From NCBI GenBank assembly GCA_037367355.1, contig CM074706.1:372001-436000 (forward strand): DNA of 64,000 bases. Reading direction: 5' to 3'. This stretch comes from Neoscytalidium dimidiatum. Taxonomy: Eukaryota; Ascomycota; Dothideomycetes; Botryosphaeriales; Botryosphaeriaceae. Numbering within the stretch: the first letter of the stretch is position 1; each line of letters starts with the position of its first letter. A model generated the notes under the pieces. The model searched no databases. It saw nothing but the letters and a program-made list of their open reading frames with translations, and had not been told where the DNA came from. The position numbers were made by a program, and so were the translations under genes. Below are positions 24,239 to 35,241 of the stretch, piece after piece.

Positions 24239-24294
24239 GAGAGAGAGGGAGAGAGGGAGAGAGGGAGAGAGAGAGAGCGAGAGAGAGAGAGAGG
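24239..24294. repeat. GA-rich polypurine repeat
   Basis: Uninterrupted purines apart from one C, mainly GAGAGG and GA units, followed directly by A-rich sequence to 24320. Simple-sequence repeat in non-coding DNA. Confidence 0.85.
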
Positions 24295-25527
24295 TAAGAA
24301 AAAAAAGGAAAAAAAATAAAAAGGGAAAGGAAACAAACCTTTGCATATGTGCTTTCCCTCAATGAACCGGGGAAAGCAAATGACAGCGACACAGGCTTGC
24401 TCTGAGAGCTGCTGCCCACGTACTTCCTGCATCATCGTTGCGGAAAGCCGGCAGGCTGCAAACAGACGCCATCGGAGTCCACCGTCCGTCACCAACCTCA
24501 TTCAGGAGCGAGAGGCAGGCATGAATCAGGAACGCGACAGCAACGGCGTCAGCCCGCGTCTGCGTTCTGCATCTGCGTCCTCGTCCGGTTATGCGGCTAC
24601 ATGCGTCCGCCAGGCTGCCTGCATACACGAACCCGCAAACAGTATCTCAAGCAAAGACAGGAAAGGGGAGGGGGAAAAAAATTTTAGAAACAGTAAAAGC
24701 CAAATATCGGGATCCAAGACGGAGGAGCATGGGCAACCCCAAGCAACGTAGTACTACCACCCAAGACGGAAAACACGGAGAAACATAATTGTTCTCCAAC
24801 TCACCTTTATTTTTTTTTTTTCGCATCACGTACTAGCGCGCAGAGGCGGGAGGAGGAAGAGGGACGGTGTAGGGTTCGTGCCCAGAAGGGACACCGTATG
24901 GGTCTTTGCTCTGCATCTCTTGCCTTTCCCCTCCCAGAGAAAAAAGCTCCACGCCGCTCGCCTCTTTTCCCCTTTTCCATCGCCAGCCCCTCCCTCACGG
25001 CCCCCCCGGTCTTTGTCTCTCCCCTGCAGGCCTTGGCAAGGGCTATCTTTGTACGTACGTGCTCTGCGCCGCATCTTCAGGGCCCCCACGCGCGCTGGGA
25101 GCAATACGATAGGGCAGAGTCGTATCCGTGTGTGTGTGTGTGGAGAAGGAGCAGCAGCAGCAGAAGAAGAAGAAGACGAGAGAGTTCGCAAAAAGTGGGA
25201 CAAAGAGGACAAGAAGCCAACCCTCCTCCCAAGACGGAAGACTCGGGACCACCGTTTTAGCGAGGGAGGAAGAATGGGGGAAATGGAGAGGGGGAGGGCG
25301 GGCACAAAGGCAGTGTTGTATACGAGAACGGACCCTTTCCTCTATCCTTTTGCGCGTATCGAAAAAAAAAAAAAGTTAGTTTCCAATACCCACAAAGGCG
25401 GATGTCAACATGCCGGAAGGATTTTGATTTCCGCTCCCCCCCTCAATATCGCTTCCGCGAATCCTTTCTACGCCATACTGCATAATAGCGAGGCCGTGAT
25501 TCCGGTGCCGAGGCTCGAAAAGGAACA

Positions 25528-25563
25528 AGAGAGAGAGAGGGAGGGAGGGAGGGAGGGAGGGGG
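25528..25563. repeat. GGGA tandem repeat, G-quadruplex-prone
   Basis: GA units followed by at least five GGGA/GAGG units, ending in GGGGG. The plus strand has more than four G3 runs with one-base spacers, enough for a G-quadruplex. Confidence 0.8.
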
Positions 25564-25934
25564 AAGGAAAAAAAAGCCGTTGTTCATTTATCGTCTCTTC
25601 ACAAACGGCACACGGAAGAGACAGCAAGAAAAGAGCCACAACGAGGACAACACCGCCACTCGCCGCCGCCTTAGCTCCGTTTGGGCGGGGAAAGCCCCCC
25701 GGTTGCGGCCGCGCGCCCTCGGCCCTCCCCTTGCTGACGAGAGCCTAAAAGCGGTGTGTAAGCGAAACGCGGAAAAGGGAAAAGAGAAAATTATTGCCGT
25801 GTCGTGTCGTGCGTCGAGCGATAGACAAAGAGAGAAGGCGCGAGTGCAAATCCGCAAAGTACCGACCTCCGGGTGAGCACGGCCTGTTGCGGCGGAGCAG
25901 CAGCATCAGCAGTGGGCGGGGCGGCGGCGGGGAC

Positions 25935-25939
25935 CCTCT

Positions 25940-25970
<31 letters not shown>
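25935..25970. repeat. (CT)n microsatellite
   Basis: About a dozen uninterrupted CT units preceded by imperfect CTTT units, flanked by a GGC-rich stretch. Confidence 0.85.
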
Positions 25971-27529
25971 ACCGACACACGGTCCGACAGAGGGCTAGGG
26001 CATCGTAGGTGCAGGCGAGCAGGGCAGAAGGGAAGGGGCAACGAGTGAATGGGACGGGAATAGAGAACGAACGCACGGGAGCACGCCGAGCACGTCAGCA
26101 AACGGCAGGATAAGCAAAAGTCGCTCAGTCACATACTCTCAGGAGGGAGCAGCAGGCAAAGAGCGAAAGTCGTCGGAAACAATAGCGAAATTGTCACTCA
26201 CGTGGGAAAGAACAAGTGAATAGAGATCATTGTTTTTTGTCTCATCAGGCCGGCCATTCGCTGTGTTTGTCGAGCCCCAACCATCGTAATTATCATTTCA
26301 TCTCATCTGCCTATCCCTTTTACCTTTTCCCCCCCTCTTCCCCTCTCCCCAACCCAGACCCGACCAAAAGGAAAATCCCCTAGAATGCCTGTGTGTTGTG
26401 GAAAACCCCTTAGCCCCCTTGCGCTTGTTTTGCATCGCGCAGCCAACCCGTTATTGCAAATTGGTCAACGAAGCCTTTCCACCCCTTCCCCAGCTCTTTC
26501 CATGTCCATACCAAGCCCAGTCTTCCCATTCTCCTACATGCGAAGGCGGCCGCTCCTTCATGCGTAATCCAGCGTACGCTGCAAAAAATACAGAAGCACT
26601 AAGGGGGTATACTGGCTAACCTGCGAGACAAGAAAGACTTCAGAAACAACAAAAACTTTGCTCCACCCAATGCAGAAGAGTACACACGTATGATGAAAAC
26701 AAAAACCGAAATGTTCCGGAGGAAGAAGGCGCCTGGCCCCTCCTGGGGATAGTAATGGAAACAAGAAAAAAAGGGGGTGGAGCCCCGAAGATAAATTTGG
26801 CAAAATGCAATGACAAAGGAAAAGGCGGGCACAATGGCCCCCAAGTTGATAGAAAGTTCGGCATGAAAAAATAGAAATAGCGAGAGTCTTTTTTGGGTAT
26901 GTTGCGCGACAAGACAGAAAGCGAATGATGATGATGATAATGCATGGTGGCCGTCATCCGGGCCCCGAAATGCAAAAAACGTACACCCAATCTATGCCGC
27001 AAATACGATGACGCAAAAACTCAAGGCACAATGAGTCGGACGCTGATCCCGCTCTCCAAGGTACGCCGATGAGAGAACCCATAAAACAACGGAAGAAGGA
27101 CAAAGTTCGGGGGAAGAGGGTATAATAGAAGGATAAAATGGAAGTGTTACAAGCGAGCGGGGGTCCTCTTCTCTCTTGCTCTCGCAATAACGAAGCCGAA
27201 ATTACAACAGCAACCTTAAAAACCACAAGCTGACCCCCGAATCGGTCAAACCAGCGGAAGCGGAGCCGTGCTGTTGCTCGTGTTGATGAAATATGATGTT
27301 GATGCCCCGTGGTAAACCCTTTCCCATGCTTTGCAGGCCCTCCCGGTGTCATTACGGAAGAGTTTGTTGAGGAAGACAATGATCGCTTACGCAGCCGTGA
27401 AACGCCGTTCATTTTGATGCGGAAAGTGCAATATTGGGACATCATTCTGGGTTACTTTTGTTTGTGGGATTCGTGGTCATGGGTCGTTTGTAGGTGGTGG
27501 TACAGGGTGGTGGAGCTATGACGCCGGGA

Positions 27530-30500
27530 TTACTTCAGCGACTCCATGGTCGAGCTGCGGCTGATGGTACTAGGCGTATCACCGTTATCACGCTCTCGAG
27601 CTTCCCGCTCCCTGCGCTTGTTTGACGGAGTACGGTTGAACACGCGCTGCAAGAACTCGCGCTTGCTCGACCTCGAGGCCTCGCTCGGCGGACTGGGCGG
27701 CTCCGACTGGCACGCGGCGGCCGCAGCATTAGCGTAGTGGAGCTGCATCTGCATGTTCTGCTCAATGTCCACGTCGTCGGCCTTCTTGATCTTGCAGAAG
27801 AGCGTAGAGAACATGTACTGGTCGCCATTCGAGTTGTACAGAGGCAGATGCCTGTAGCCCTGCTGCAAGCTGCTGAGCTTGGCAGTGAAGGTAGCGAGAG
27901 GGACGTTGCTGCTGCTGACGGTCTTGCCGTCGGCCGAGTTCCACACGGTCCAGCGCACGAACACAAGGTCCGGGAAGCGCGTCTCAAGGCTCATAGATAT
28001 CGGGGCGTTGAAGCACGGGTCGTAGCCATTGCCCTCGATGATTCCTGTGCGCTTGCGGAGCGGGACGCCAATTCCGGAGACGCCATTCCGCGCTGACGCG
28101 TCCGTCCCGCCCTCGCCAATTGCGGCCCCCCGGGCCTTGTCGTTGGCGCTGTACATCTCAAACTCGACGTAAGGGTTGATTGAGGCGTCCGACTTCATGC
28201 CGCTAGGACGCGGCAACTGCTGCGCGGAGATGATATCCACGGAAAACTTGACGAGCTTCTTCTGCTTAGGGCGCTTGTAGGCACCGTTGACGAGCTCTCG
28301 GCTCCTTGGCTCGCGTAGCTCCCGTGGCTTGAGGACATAGCCGGTTCGGTCGACTCCTGCGGCAAACATCGCGTCATTGATCTGTTGACCAAGGTCGTAC
28401 GTCTGCCAATTCAGGGCAGCCATCTGCACCCCGCGACGCCAAAATTTGATCGGGTCAAAATTCGAAGAATTGATCCGGTAGTATGACGGATAAACACGCA
28501 TCAAGAATTTCGTATTGTGCTCTTCCAGAAGCTCCTTGGATAAAGAATCCTTGGCAAGACCGTCGAAAGTGCGTTCAGCGAAGGAGTAGATGTGGTTGTA
28601 TGTCTTGGACTCTGCAGAGACGAAGCCGGAGTACTTGATACCCCGTGCGTAGACGCCAAGATCGGCGAGATCCTTGACAATCTTGGGAGTCTTGTTCTTC
28701 TTCTTCTTCTTCTCCGCCGCAGGTGGGCTATCGCTGTCCTCTGCGGAACTGTGCAGACTAGCCCCTGCTGACGTGACAGAGGTACGCGGCGTGGCCCAGA
28801 AGGTGCTAGCGCGTTCCGGAGGGCTCATCGAGGGCGGACTGGAGAGCACAGGCGAGTCGGGGATGGTGCTCGAGTCGATGTTGATGGGCTTGGAGAAGGG
28901 GGAGCTGAAACTGCGCTGCCTGCTGCGAGAGCTGGTGGCGTCGCTCGTAGCGTTCCTCTCGTCGCTGTCTTCGTACGTCGCCTTGACCTTGAGCAATATC
29001 TTGTACTTGAGCTCCTCCGGCGACGGCAGAACCTGGCAATCATTACCGAGAGGCTCCTCCAGGAGCGCGTCGCGAAACTGCTTCTTCATGATCTCAACCA
29101 TGGCGACTTGCTGCTCCGGGCTGCAGTGCACCTCCAAGGAGATGATGAGGGGGTATGGTGAAGATACGAATGCATATTTGTGGATGACCGAAATGCAGTC
29201 GGCAAACAAAACGCTGGTGGTGAGAGTACGGCCGTGGACGACGATCGGGCGGCCATCGTTACCGTCCCAGCAATCGATCTCAATGCACCGGCACCCCTTT
29301 TGCAGCGCAACGATGTACGCTTCAGTGCTGGAGTGACCTGCAACTTGGCGTCCGAGCAGGTAGGTGTTGTGCGAGCTGGAGATGTAGTACTCGTTGAGCG
29401 GTCGGTCAAGTTTGGGCTCCGACCTCGGCGCTGAAAGAACGTGATTCGCTGACGACGTCATGAATGCCTGGAATGCCTGAAAGTTCATGCCGCCCACGGA
29501 AGTATCGCTATTGAGCGACGCCGAACTGTTGTTCCTTGGCTTTCGGGCAAACTTTTCGAAAATGTTGACCCAGTATTCCAGATCGGCAGCCACGTCAACA
29601 CCCTGCTCCCGTTCGAGGAAAGTGACGAAATCACCCCATCCCAGCTCAGAGTGGGCACCCTTGACTGAGTCGTAGATCGGTTTCAGGTCCCGCCGCTCTT
29701 TCAGCTTGCGGACGAACGTGAGGAACTGGCTGTAACGGAGGTAGCCGGACTGCTCGCCGGCCTTGTCGAAGCGGGCGCGAAGTGCGCTCTCCGAGCTGTT
29801 GATCTGGAGACTCCGGCAAAGCTTTGCGGTGCTGGCGAAATCGAGCTTCTGTTCTTCCTCGGGGATTTCGGTGTTCTTGGACACCTTGTCGAAGAAGCGC
29901 TGCCACAGGGCTCTGGCAGTCTTCTCGCCGCTCCCGGCAAGGCCAGCCATCATGTCTATGCGGCTGCGAGACACCTCCTCGAGGGTGCCCGTCCAGAGGG
30001 TGAAGAGAAAGTTGTTGGGCGCGATGAGGTGCATGGTCTTGATGGACCTGCCCTTGGAATTCTCCGGATCCGAGTAAATGATGGTGAACCAGCGGTCTTC
30101 CAAGTCGAGCGGGACCTGGAATTCCTCGCGGTAGTTCCTGGCGTCCTTGCCAACACGGATTTCCCGGACGTCGTCGATGTAGAAAGATTTCGAGGGTCTC
30201 GCCGGGTCCCAGGTAACCTTTGCGGACTCGAGATCCAGGCGAAACTTCATAATGTGCCTCTTCTTCTTAGTAACCTTGGTAAGGAATGTGCCCTGTTCAA
30301 GGACGGAAGAACGGATGGGAGCGCCCTCAGTGGCAATTGTCGAACCGCTTGGCCGACCGGCGGTTATACCAAGGCCGTTGACAATACTCTCCTGAGATGC
30401 CGTTGCCTCGCCGGAATCCTCAATCGCCTCCTCATCCGGACCCTCCAAGTCGTAGTCTGATACGTCCCACGCAGCGTCCCGGGGGTCTCCACCTGTCCGG

Positions 30501-31006
30501 CTGTCGCTCCTCCTCCTCATGATCACCGGGCCGGCGCTGTGGTCGCGGCGCGCGCTTGCGCCCGAACCGCGCTGGCGAGTGAGTCTGGTGTGGGCGCCGC
30601 GCGATATCCGTCGAATAAGGTTGGGGGACTTGCTGCTCATGGCCATGGCGTCGGCCATGGCGTTGGAGCCGGGCGAGGAGGTGGGACCCGGGGCGGAGGT
30701 GGACATGGGAATGTAGGACTCGGGGAGGGAGAATGGCGCGGACGGGAAGGAGGTCGCTATGCGGGTGGGGTGCATGCTCTCGGGGGTGGTCTGCAGAGAG
30801 GCAGTGGAGTCCAGCATCGAGGGCGCGGAGGTAGGGCTGTTGCGCGTGGAGGTGGAAGCCGCAGAGGTGGGCGGCTGGATGGTGAGCGGCATGGCATGCT
30901 GGGAATTGAAGCGGTAGAAGGAGTTTTTGGGAGTGGGCATACGGGGCCGCGGCGCTCCATGGTGGTCTGGAGAGGGGTGCGGCGGGTGTTGCGCAGAGGA
31001 GGTCAT
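27530..31006 (-). CDS. PLC1: phosphoinositide-specific phospholipase C
   Basis: Cleaves PIP2 to IP3 and diacylglycerol in calcium signalling at the membrane. Single exon, 1158 residues. Order: a disordered Pro/Ser/Arg N-terminus (1-230); a PH-like domain (~235-345, with VLEQGTFLTKVTKKKRHIMK and WFTIIYSD); an EF-hand-like helical region (~360-510); the X domain (~535-680); a Ser-rich linker with a Lys run; the Y domain beginning near DLGVYARGIKYSGF and including RVYPSYYRINSSNFDP; and a C2 domain (VDIISAQQLPRPSG, FEMYSAND). Catalytic and calcium residues are in place: His in SSSHNTYL (~546), Glu and Asp in EIDCWDG (~576, 578), His in VVHGRTL (~591) and Glu in ISLEVHCS (~625). It is longer than yeast Plc1 (869) because of the N-terminal tail. 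Over 4 kb without a gene lies upstream. Confidence 0.95.
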   Translation of the reverse strand: MTSSAQHPPHPSPDHHGAPRPRMPTPKNSFYRFNSQHAMPLTIQPPTSAASTSTRNSPTSAPSMLDSTASLQTTPESMHPTRIATSFPSAPFSLPESYIPMSTSAPGPTSSPGSNAMADAMAMSSKSPNLIRRISRGAHTRLTRQRGSGASARRDHSAGPVIMRRRSDSRTGGDPRDAAWDVSDYDLEGPDEEAIEDSGEATASQESIVNGLGITAGRPSGSTIATEGAPIRSSVLEQGTFLTKVTKKKRHIMKFRLDLESAKVTWDPARPSKSFYIDDVREIRVGKDARNYREEFQVPLDLEDRWFTIIYSDPENSKGRSIKTMHLIAPNNFLFTLWTGTLEEVSRSRIDMMAGLAGSGEKTARALWQRFFDKVSKNTEIPEEEQKLDFASTAKLCRSLQINSSESALRARFDKAGEQSGYLRYSQFLTFVRKLKERRDLKPIYDSVKGAHSELGWGDFVTFLEREQGVDVAADLEYWVNIFEKFARKPRNNSSASLNSDTSVGGMNFQAFQAFMTSSANHVLSAPRSEPKLDRPLNEYYISSSHNTYLLGRQVAGHSSTEAYIVALQKGCRCIEIDCWDGNDGRPIVVHGRTLTTSVLFADCISVIHKYAFVSSPYPLIISLEVHCSPEQQVAMVEIMKKQFRDALLEEPLGNDCQVLPSPEELKYKILLKVKATYEDSDERNATSDATSSRSRQRSFSSPFSKPINIDSSTIPDSPVLSSPPSMSPPERASTFWATPRTSVTSAGASLHSSAEDSDSPPAAEKKKKKNKTPKIVKDLADLGVYARGIKYSGFVSAESKTYNHIYSFAERTFDGLAKDSLSKELLEEHNTKFLMRVYPSYYRINSSNFDPIKFWRRGVQMAALNWQTYDLGQQINDAMFAAGVDRTGYVLKPRELREPRSRELVNGAYKRPKQKKLVKFSVDIISAQQLPRPSGMKSDASINPYVEFEMYSANDKARGAAIGEGGTDASARNGVSGIGVPLRKRTGIIEGNGYDPCFNAPISMSLETRFPDLVFVRWTVWNSADGKTVSSSNVPLATFTAKLSSLQQGYRHLPLYNSNGDQYMFSTLFCKIKKADDVDIEQNMQMQLHYANAAAAACQSEPPSPPSEASRSSKREFLQRVFNRTPSNKRREREARERDNGDTPSTISRSSTMESLK

Positions 31007-34000
31007 GCTGAGAATAGGAAGCGGTGGCCCTACTGGCGTTGAGGACGGGACGGCGGCATATTAGGAGTGGGCAGAGAAGAGAGATGGTCGTGCGACCGAG
31101 CCAGCTGGTCTCCGGAGGTGTTGTGGGCGCTTGGGGCTGTCGTGTTTACCGCATATTGAGCATCGCGCATCGAGCGCAGGACAGGGCAATGATGCGGCAG
31201 GTCAGCTGAAGCGCGATGGGGGTCGAATGGCGCGGAGTGCGGTCTTGCTCCAGCGGAAGCTCTGCGCAAAAGACAGGGCTTGTCGCGCGCTGTGAGGCTG
31301 GGCCTGCAGAGTGTGTCATACACGGGTTAGACTTCTCCACGCGTGCTGCTGCTGCAAGGGCACCGAAAGTGCGGCTGGGGCCGGTCGGGGTGGTACGTAC
31401 AGGCTCGGAGGCTTGGTGCTGACGCAGGCGAGGGAGGGCGAGGCCGCGGTGCTGGTGCTGGGCGGCGCGCGAGGACGAGGGCGAGTCTTGCACCGTGGCC
31501 GCTGGGCCGTGGTAGTGGTGAAAAGGAGTAGGCGGGCGTGGGCGTGGGCGGACGGCGGGTGCTCGCAAATCTGACGATGGCACCTAGTTCGTTATTAAAG
31601 AGGACGGGCCCGAGGCGCAACGGCGACGGGCGAGCTTAGTTGAACATCCCTGCGCGGCTGGCGTTGGGCTCAAGGCTCAAGGCTCAAGGCGAGGCAAGCA
31701 GGCTGCCCGCGCAGACTCCGCGCGGAAAACGGCCCCATAGCGGCGCCCAGGATGTTTCAAACAGCAGATTAACGTCATGGTGCGCGCCCGTTCCACGTCT
31801 CATTTCACGCCCGCCCTGGCACTGGAGCTGCGCTGGAGCGGGTGCGCCATTGCTCTCTGCCCTGTCCTGCCCGCGCCCGCGCCCGCGCGCCCGTCGTCGG
31901 TCGCTCGTTGCTGGTCGCTCGTCGCCCGCCGCGGCGCTCTCCCCCTCCCCCGCCGCGGCTGCAGGCCTGGCTGCCCGGCCGCCATTGACACACAGGATGC
32001 AAATCATCGCTGCCAGCGTGGCCCGCACGCGCGAGGGCGTCGCAGCCGCCGGGGGGAGACATGTCATTTTCCCGAGGGCGTGCGCTCGACGCCGACGCAT
32101 CCGGCGCGCAGCAGCAACAGCAGGAATCCGCCTCAGCCCTGCTGGCCCGCTGCGACAAGAATAGCGAGCGAGCTAGTGCTTATCGAGGCCAACAGCCAGC
32201 AGCCCTCCTCGTCAGGCACAGAGGCAACGTGGCGCGCCCTAAGCAGGCCTTCGCGACCGCGAGGACCAGCGTTGTGGTTAGAGTCCGTTGATCATCCCCC
32301 CTGCCCGCTGCGCTCCCTGCCTGCCCGCCCGCCCGCCTGCTGCAGCCTCGCACGCACGCACGCACCTACGCATGCCTTGCGGTACCCAGCTCCCACGCGC
32401 GCCGACGCTGCCACAGCCAGCGCCAGCCGCGTCCGCCTGCCTGCCTGCCCACGCTCGCTGCCGGCGCTGCTGCTGCTGCTGCGGCTACTCCTCATCCTCC
32501 GCCTCCTCTTTCTCCTCCAACGGGCTGCGCTTCCTCCCTCGCCGGCCCAGCCGACTAACGCGGTGCGCCCGCTCGCGAATGCGAACCAGCCGGCGGCCGG
32601 CCGTCGCGCTCGTGTATCGTATCCAGCACGAGCCGGCACAGCCGCGCGCCTTGGCCGCGGGCTTTTGCGCAATGCGCCTCGCAATCTGCATGCGACTCAC
32701 CTCAGTCCGCACCGCCGCCGGCCGATCGCCGCGAGCGCGCGCCTTTCGGTCGCCTTCGACTGCTTCGAGAAGAACAGCGCTGGCCGCCGACCCCTGACGC
32801 TCCTGAGCCCCAAGGCCAATAAAGCCGCGTTCCCCACAATCCCGTCCGCCGCCCCGTAGCCCTGCGCACCGGCCACCCCAGGCGTCTGCGAAACGAGACG
32901 AATGCCCATGTTTCCATCAGCTGACTCAAGCGATTGCCCGTCTTTTCTCCAATCTCCATCAAGCGATTGTGCCCCAAGCGGTGTGCGCGCTGCGTTGTTA
33001 CTGTGGCTCTGAGCCCGTCTCGTGATTGCGCTGCCCGGCCAATCGCCGCCCCAACATGCCGCTTTCGGGGCATAATTCCTGCTTCCCACTCAATGCCACG
33101 GGCGTCATCACCACCAACGCCCAGTCCGCGCCTCTGCCTACGCGCCGCCGCCTGTGCTGCTGCTACCGCTGCCGCTGCCGCTTGCTCCTCGATCCTCGGC
33201 GACGGCCCGCCTGCGCATGCGCCGAGCAGCACTCCCTGGTAGCAGCGGCACCACCGCCAACGGCAGCCAGCGTGCCGCGACGCTCAGCGCCGAAAGGGGG
33301 GGGTTCCCGTCCATTCGATCAATTCGAAGCAGCACATCGAACCACCGCGCATTCCAGCTAGCTCCCAAACCACCTAGTTTGCGTGTGTCTTGGCCGCGTT
33401 CGCTGCGCGGCACGCCTCGTCATCCCTGGGGGAGGGGCCCGGAGAGAAACCTGGGAGGGCAGCGTCGCACGAGCTCCGGACATGGGCACGGCGCATCTTA
33501 ATGACTTGCAGCAGGGCCTGTCTCATGCCGGCCGGGGGGGTTTTGTGGGTGGGTGTGGGAAGTGCGAGCACCAACGACGGCGACGAGGGTGCGACAGCAA
33601 AAAAAAAAAGAGGAAAGCAAAAAAAAAAAAAGAAAGGTTTCTTAGCGTGGTAGCTCGCAGCCGGCGCCGGGAGGCGTATGCTCCAAGCTCGAGCTCACAG
33701 TCGCGCACAGCGCAAGCGCAAACGCACGCAAATCTTCGGTCATGGGCGGGCAACAACACGTGAAAAGGAAAAAAAAAAAACTTCGTCATTGACTAAGTTG
33801 CAGGGGCAGATGTGCAGTTCGATCTCCGTTGTGCTTGCTGCGCAGAAAAGCAATTCCTCATTTTCCATGGCCCAACGCCCTCTTGCACCGCCCGTCGCCC
33901 ATTGCCAACATCATCTCGCGCGTCTGAATTCCAGCTGGCTGGTTCAATCTTGCTGCGCGCAGCCTGGCGGAAGGGCGGGCATTGCAGGTAAGCTGCGGGC

Positions 34001-35241
34001 ATCCAAGCCCTGCGGCACTGCCCTGCTCCAATTTCCCCTCAATTGGGGAGGCCGGCAGCGGCTTCGTTGCACCGCACGGATGTCAGGCGATTGCCTGCTG
34101 CGTCGCACGAACAGGCCCTCGCGAAAGAGCCTCACGCTCGCGATTGATGACAGAAAAATGGACAAGCAGGCTGCAGGAACGTTCAGCCTGTGCGGCGCCT
34201 GCAGCGGACGAACGCTGCACGAGAGCAGCGCCCTGCCTCATGGCCGCAACCCTCGTGCTCCGCCTCTGCCCTCTCTTGCTCCGCTTCTCTCTCCTCAGCA
34301 CTAAACCGTGAACACTCCCTTGCGCATGATGGATAGACGCACTCCGCACGTCTTGCCGCACACATTTGACCCGCGCTTAGACTGATTGGAAGGCCTGGGA
34401 AACGTTGCCGCAAAAGAAGCTATTGGCAATGCTCCGCATGACCACCTTCTTTTTGCTCTCTTGATAAGCTTGAACAATGACAACATGACATTGCGCGCGC
34501 GCGCGCGCTCTCCGTCTCCCTCCCTCTCTACCTACTCTGCGAGCTGACGGGCGCGCTAGTAACGGCGCGCAATCCGGGCGCACGCAATACCCAGCAAACT
34601 AACCGCCAATGGAGCGGGATCCGGATGGGCTGCGTTCAAGAGCCTATTGGAACAGGCCGGCAAGCCGGCTGCTAGCGGCCAGCACTACACGGCAGCCTCG
34701 CACCGATGGCACGCGAACAAGCAAAACAGCACCATGGATAATGGTTGTACATACCAACCATTCCCCCCAATCGCGGAGCGGCACGAGAGCTGCTGGCCTT
34801 GTTACCTCTGGGGTGCTAGTGCAATCAGTTTAGCTCGCCGGCCTTCCAAGTCCAGCCTGTCATGCGAAGAATGCAACCGGGCAAACGTAATGAGAGTATA
34901 TCCTGATACATTGGACCAGGAAACACATGCGCGCAAGGAAACATGCAGACGTGATCGCCTGCCCATCAGATAGATAACGCCACGCAGGAATGCACGCCGG
35001 GCCTCATGCAGAAAACGCAGGAAGGTAAGCCCATCCGGCGCTGCATGCTGTCGCGTGTGGACGCCGGCCTGCAGCGGGCCATTGAGTCTTCCAGACGCGC
35101 ACGGTTGGAACCGCAGAGAAAAGCTTTTCCCAGCTCCTCAATTTCCACTCCCCGGCTGCCATTCCCTCGCCGCGCGCCGTCGAAAACTCCAACATTCCGG
35201 CCCTGCTTTCGACGTTCCCCTGTCAGTATCCTTCGACGCGC
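31007..35241. other. 4.2 kb region upstream of PLC
   Basis: No supported gene. The sequence is G+C-rich with many overlapping Arg/Pro/Ala-rich frames on both strands (for example 31777-32859), the signature of biased composition rather than coding. It includes a triple GGCTCAA repeat (31668-31688), a short CGCA repeat (32348-32363), two A-runs (33600-33632) and a GC dinucleotide run. It may hold a long leader or control region for PLC. Confidence 0.4.
34493..34508. repeat. (GC)8 dinucleotide run
   Basis: Sixteen bases of alternating GC, prone to Z-DNA, in non-coding sequence upstream of PLC. Confidence 0.8.

Larger units (their letters stand above)
21848..27529. other. 5.7 kb gap between convergent 3' ends (IMP4 / PLC)
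   Basis: No supported gene. The gap lies between the 3' end of IMP4 (plus) and that of PLC (minus), where only a few hundred bases are normal. It holds repeated pyrimidine-rich blocks on the plus strand (23370-23480, 23590-23960, 24970-25025, 26290-26360) and polypurine repeats. The longest frame (23378-24319, 313 codons) is Pro/Ser/Arg-rich and ends in the purine repeat, so it is not convincing. The block at 26290-26380 followed by an ATG at 26385 looks like a fungal leader, but the frame after it is only 60 codons. Confidence 0.4.

Noticed and set aside
23378..24319. 313-codon plus-strand open frame
   Set aside because: Pro/Ser/Arg-rich with no family resemblance, overlapped by equally long frames in other phases, and it ends inside the GA repeat. 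It reflects biased composition.
31777..32859. 360-codon plus-strand open frame upstream of PLC
   Set aside because: Consists of Arg/Pro/Ala/Ser tracts in G+C-rich sequence with no recognisable domain.
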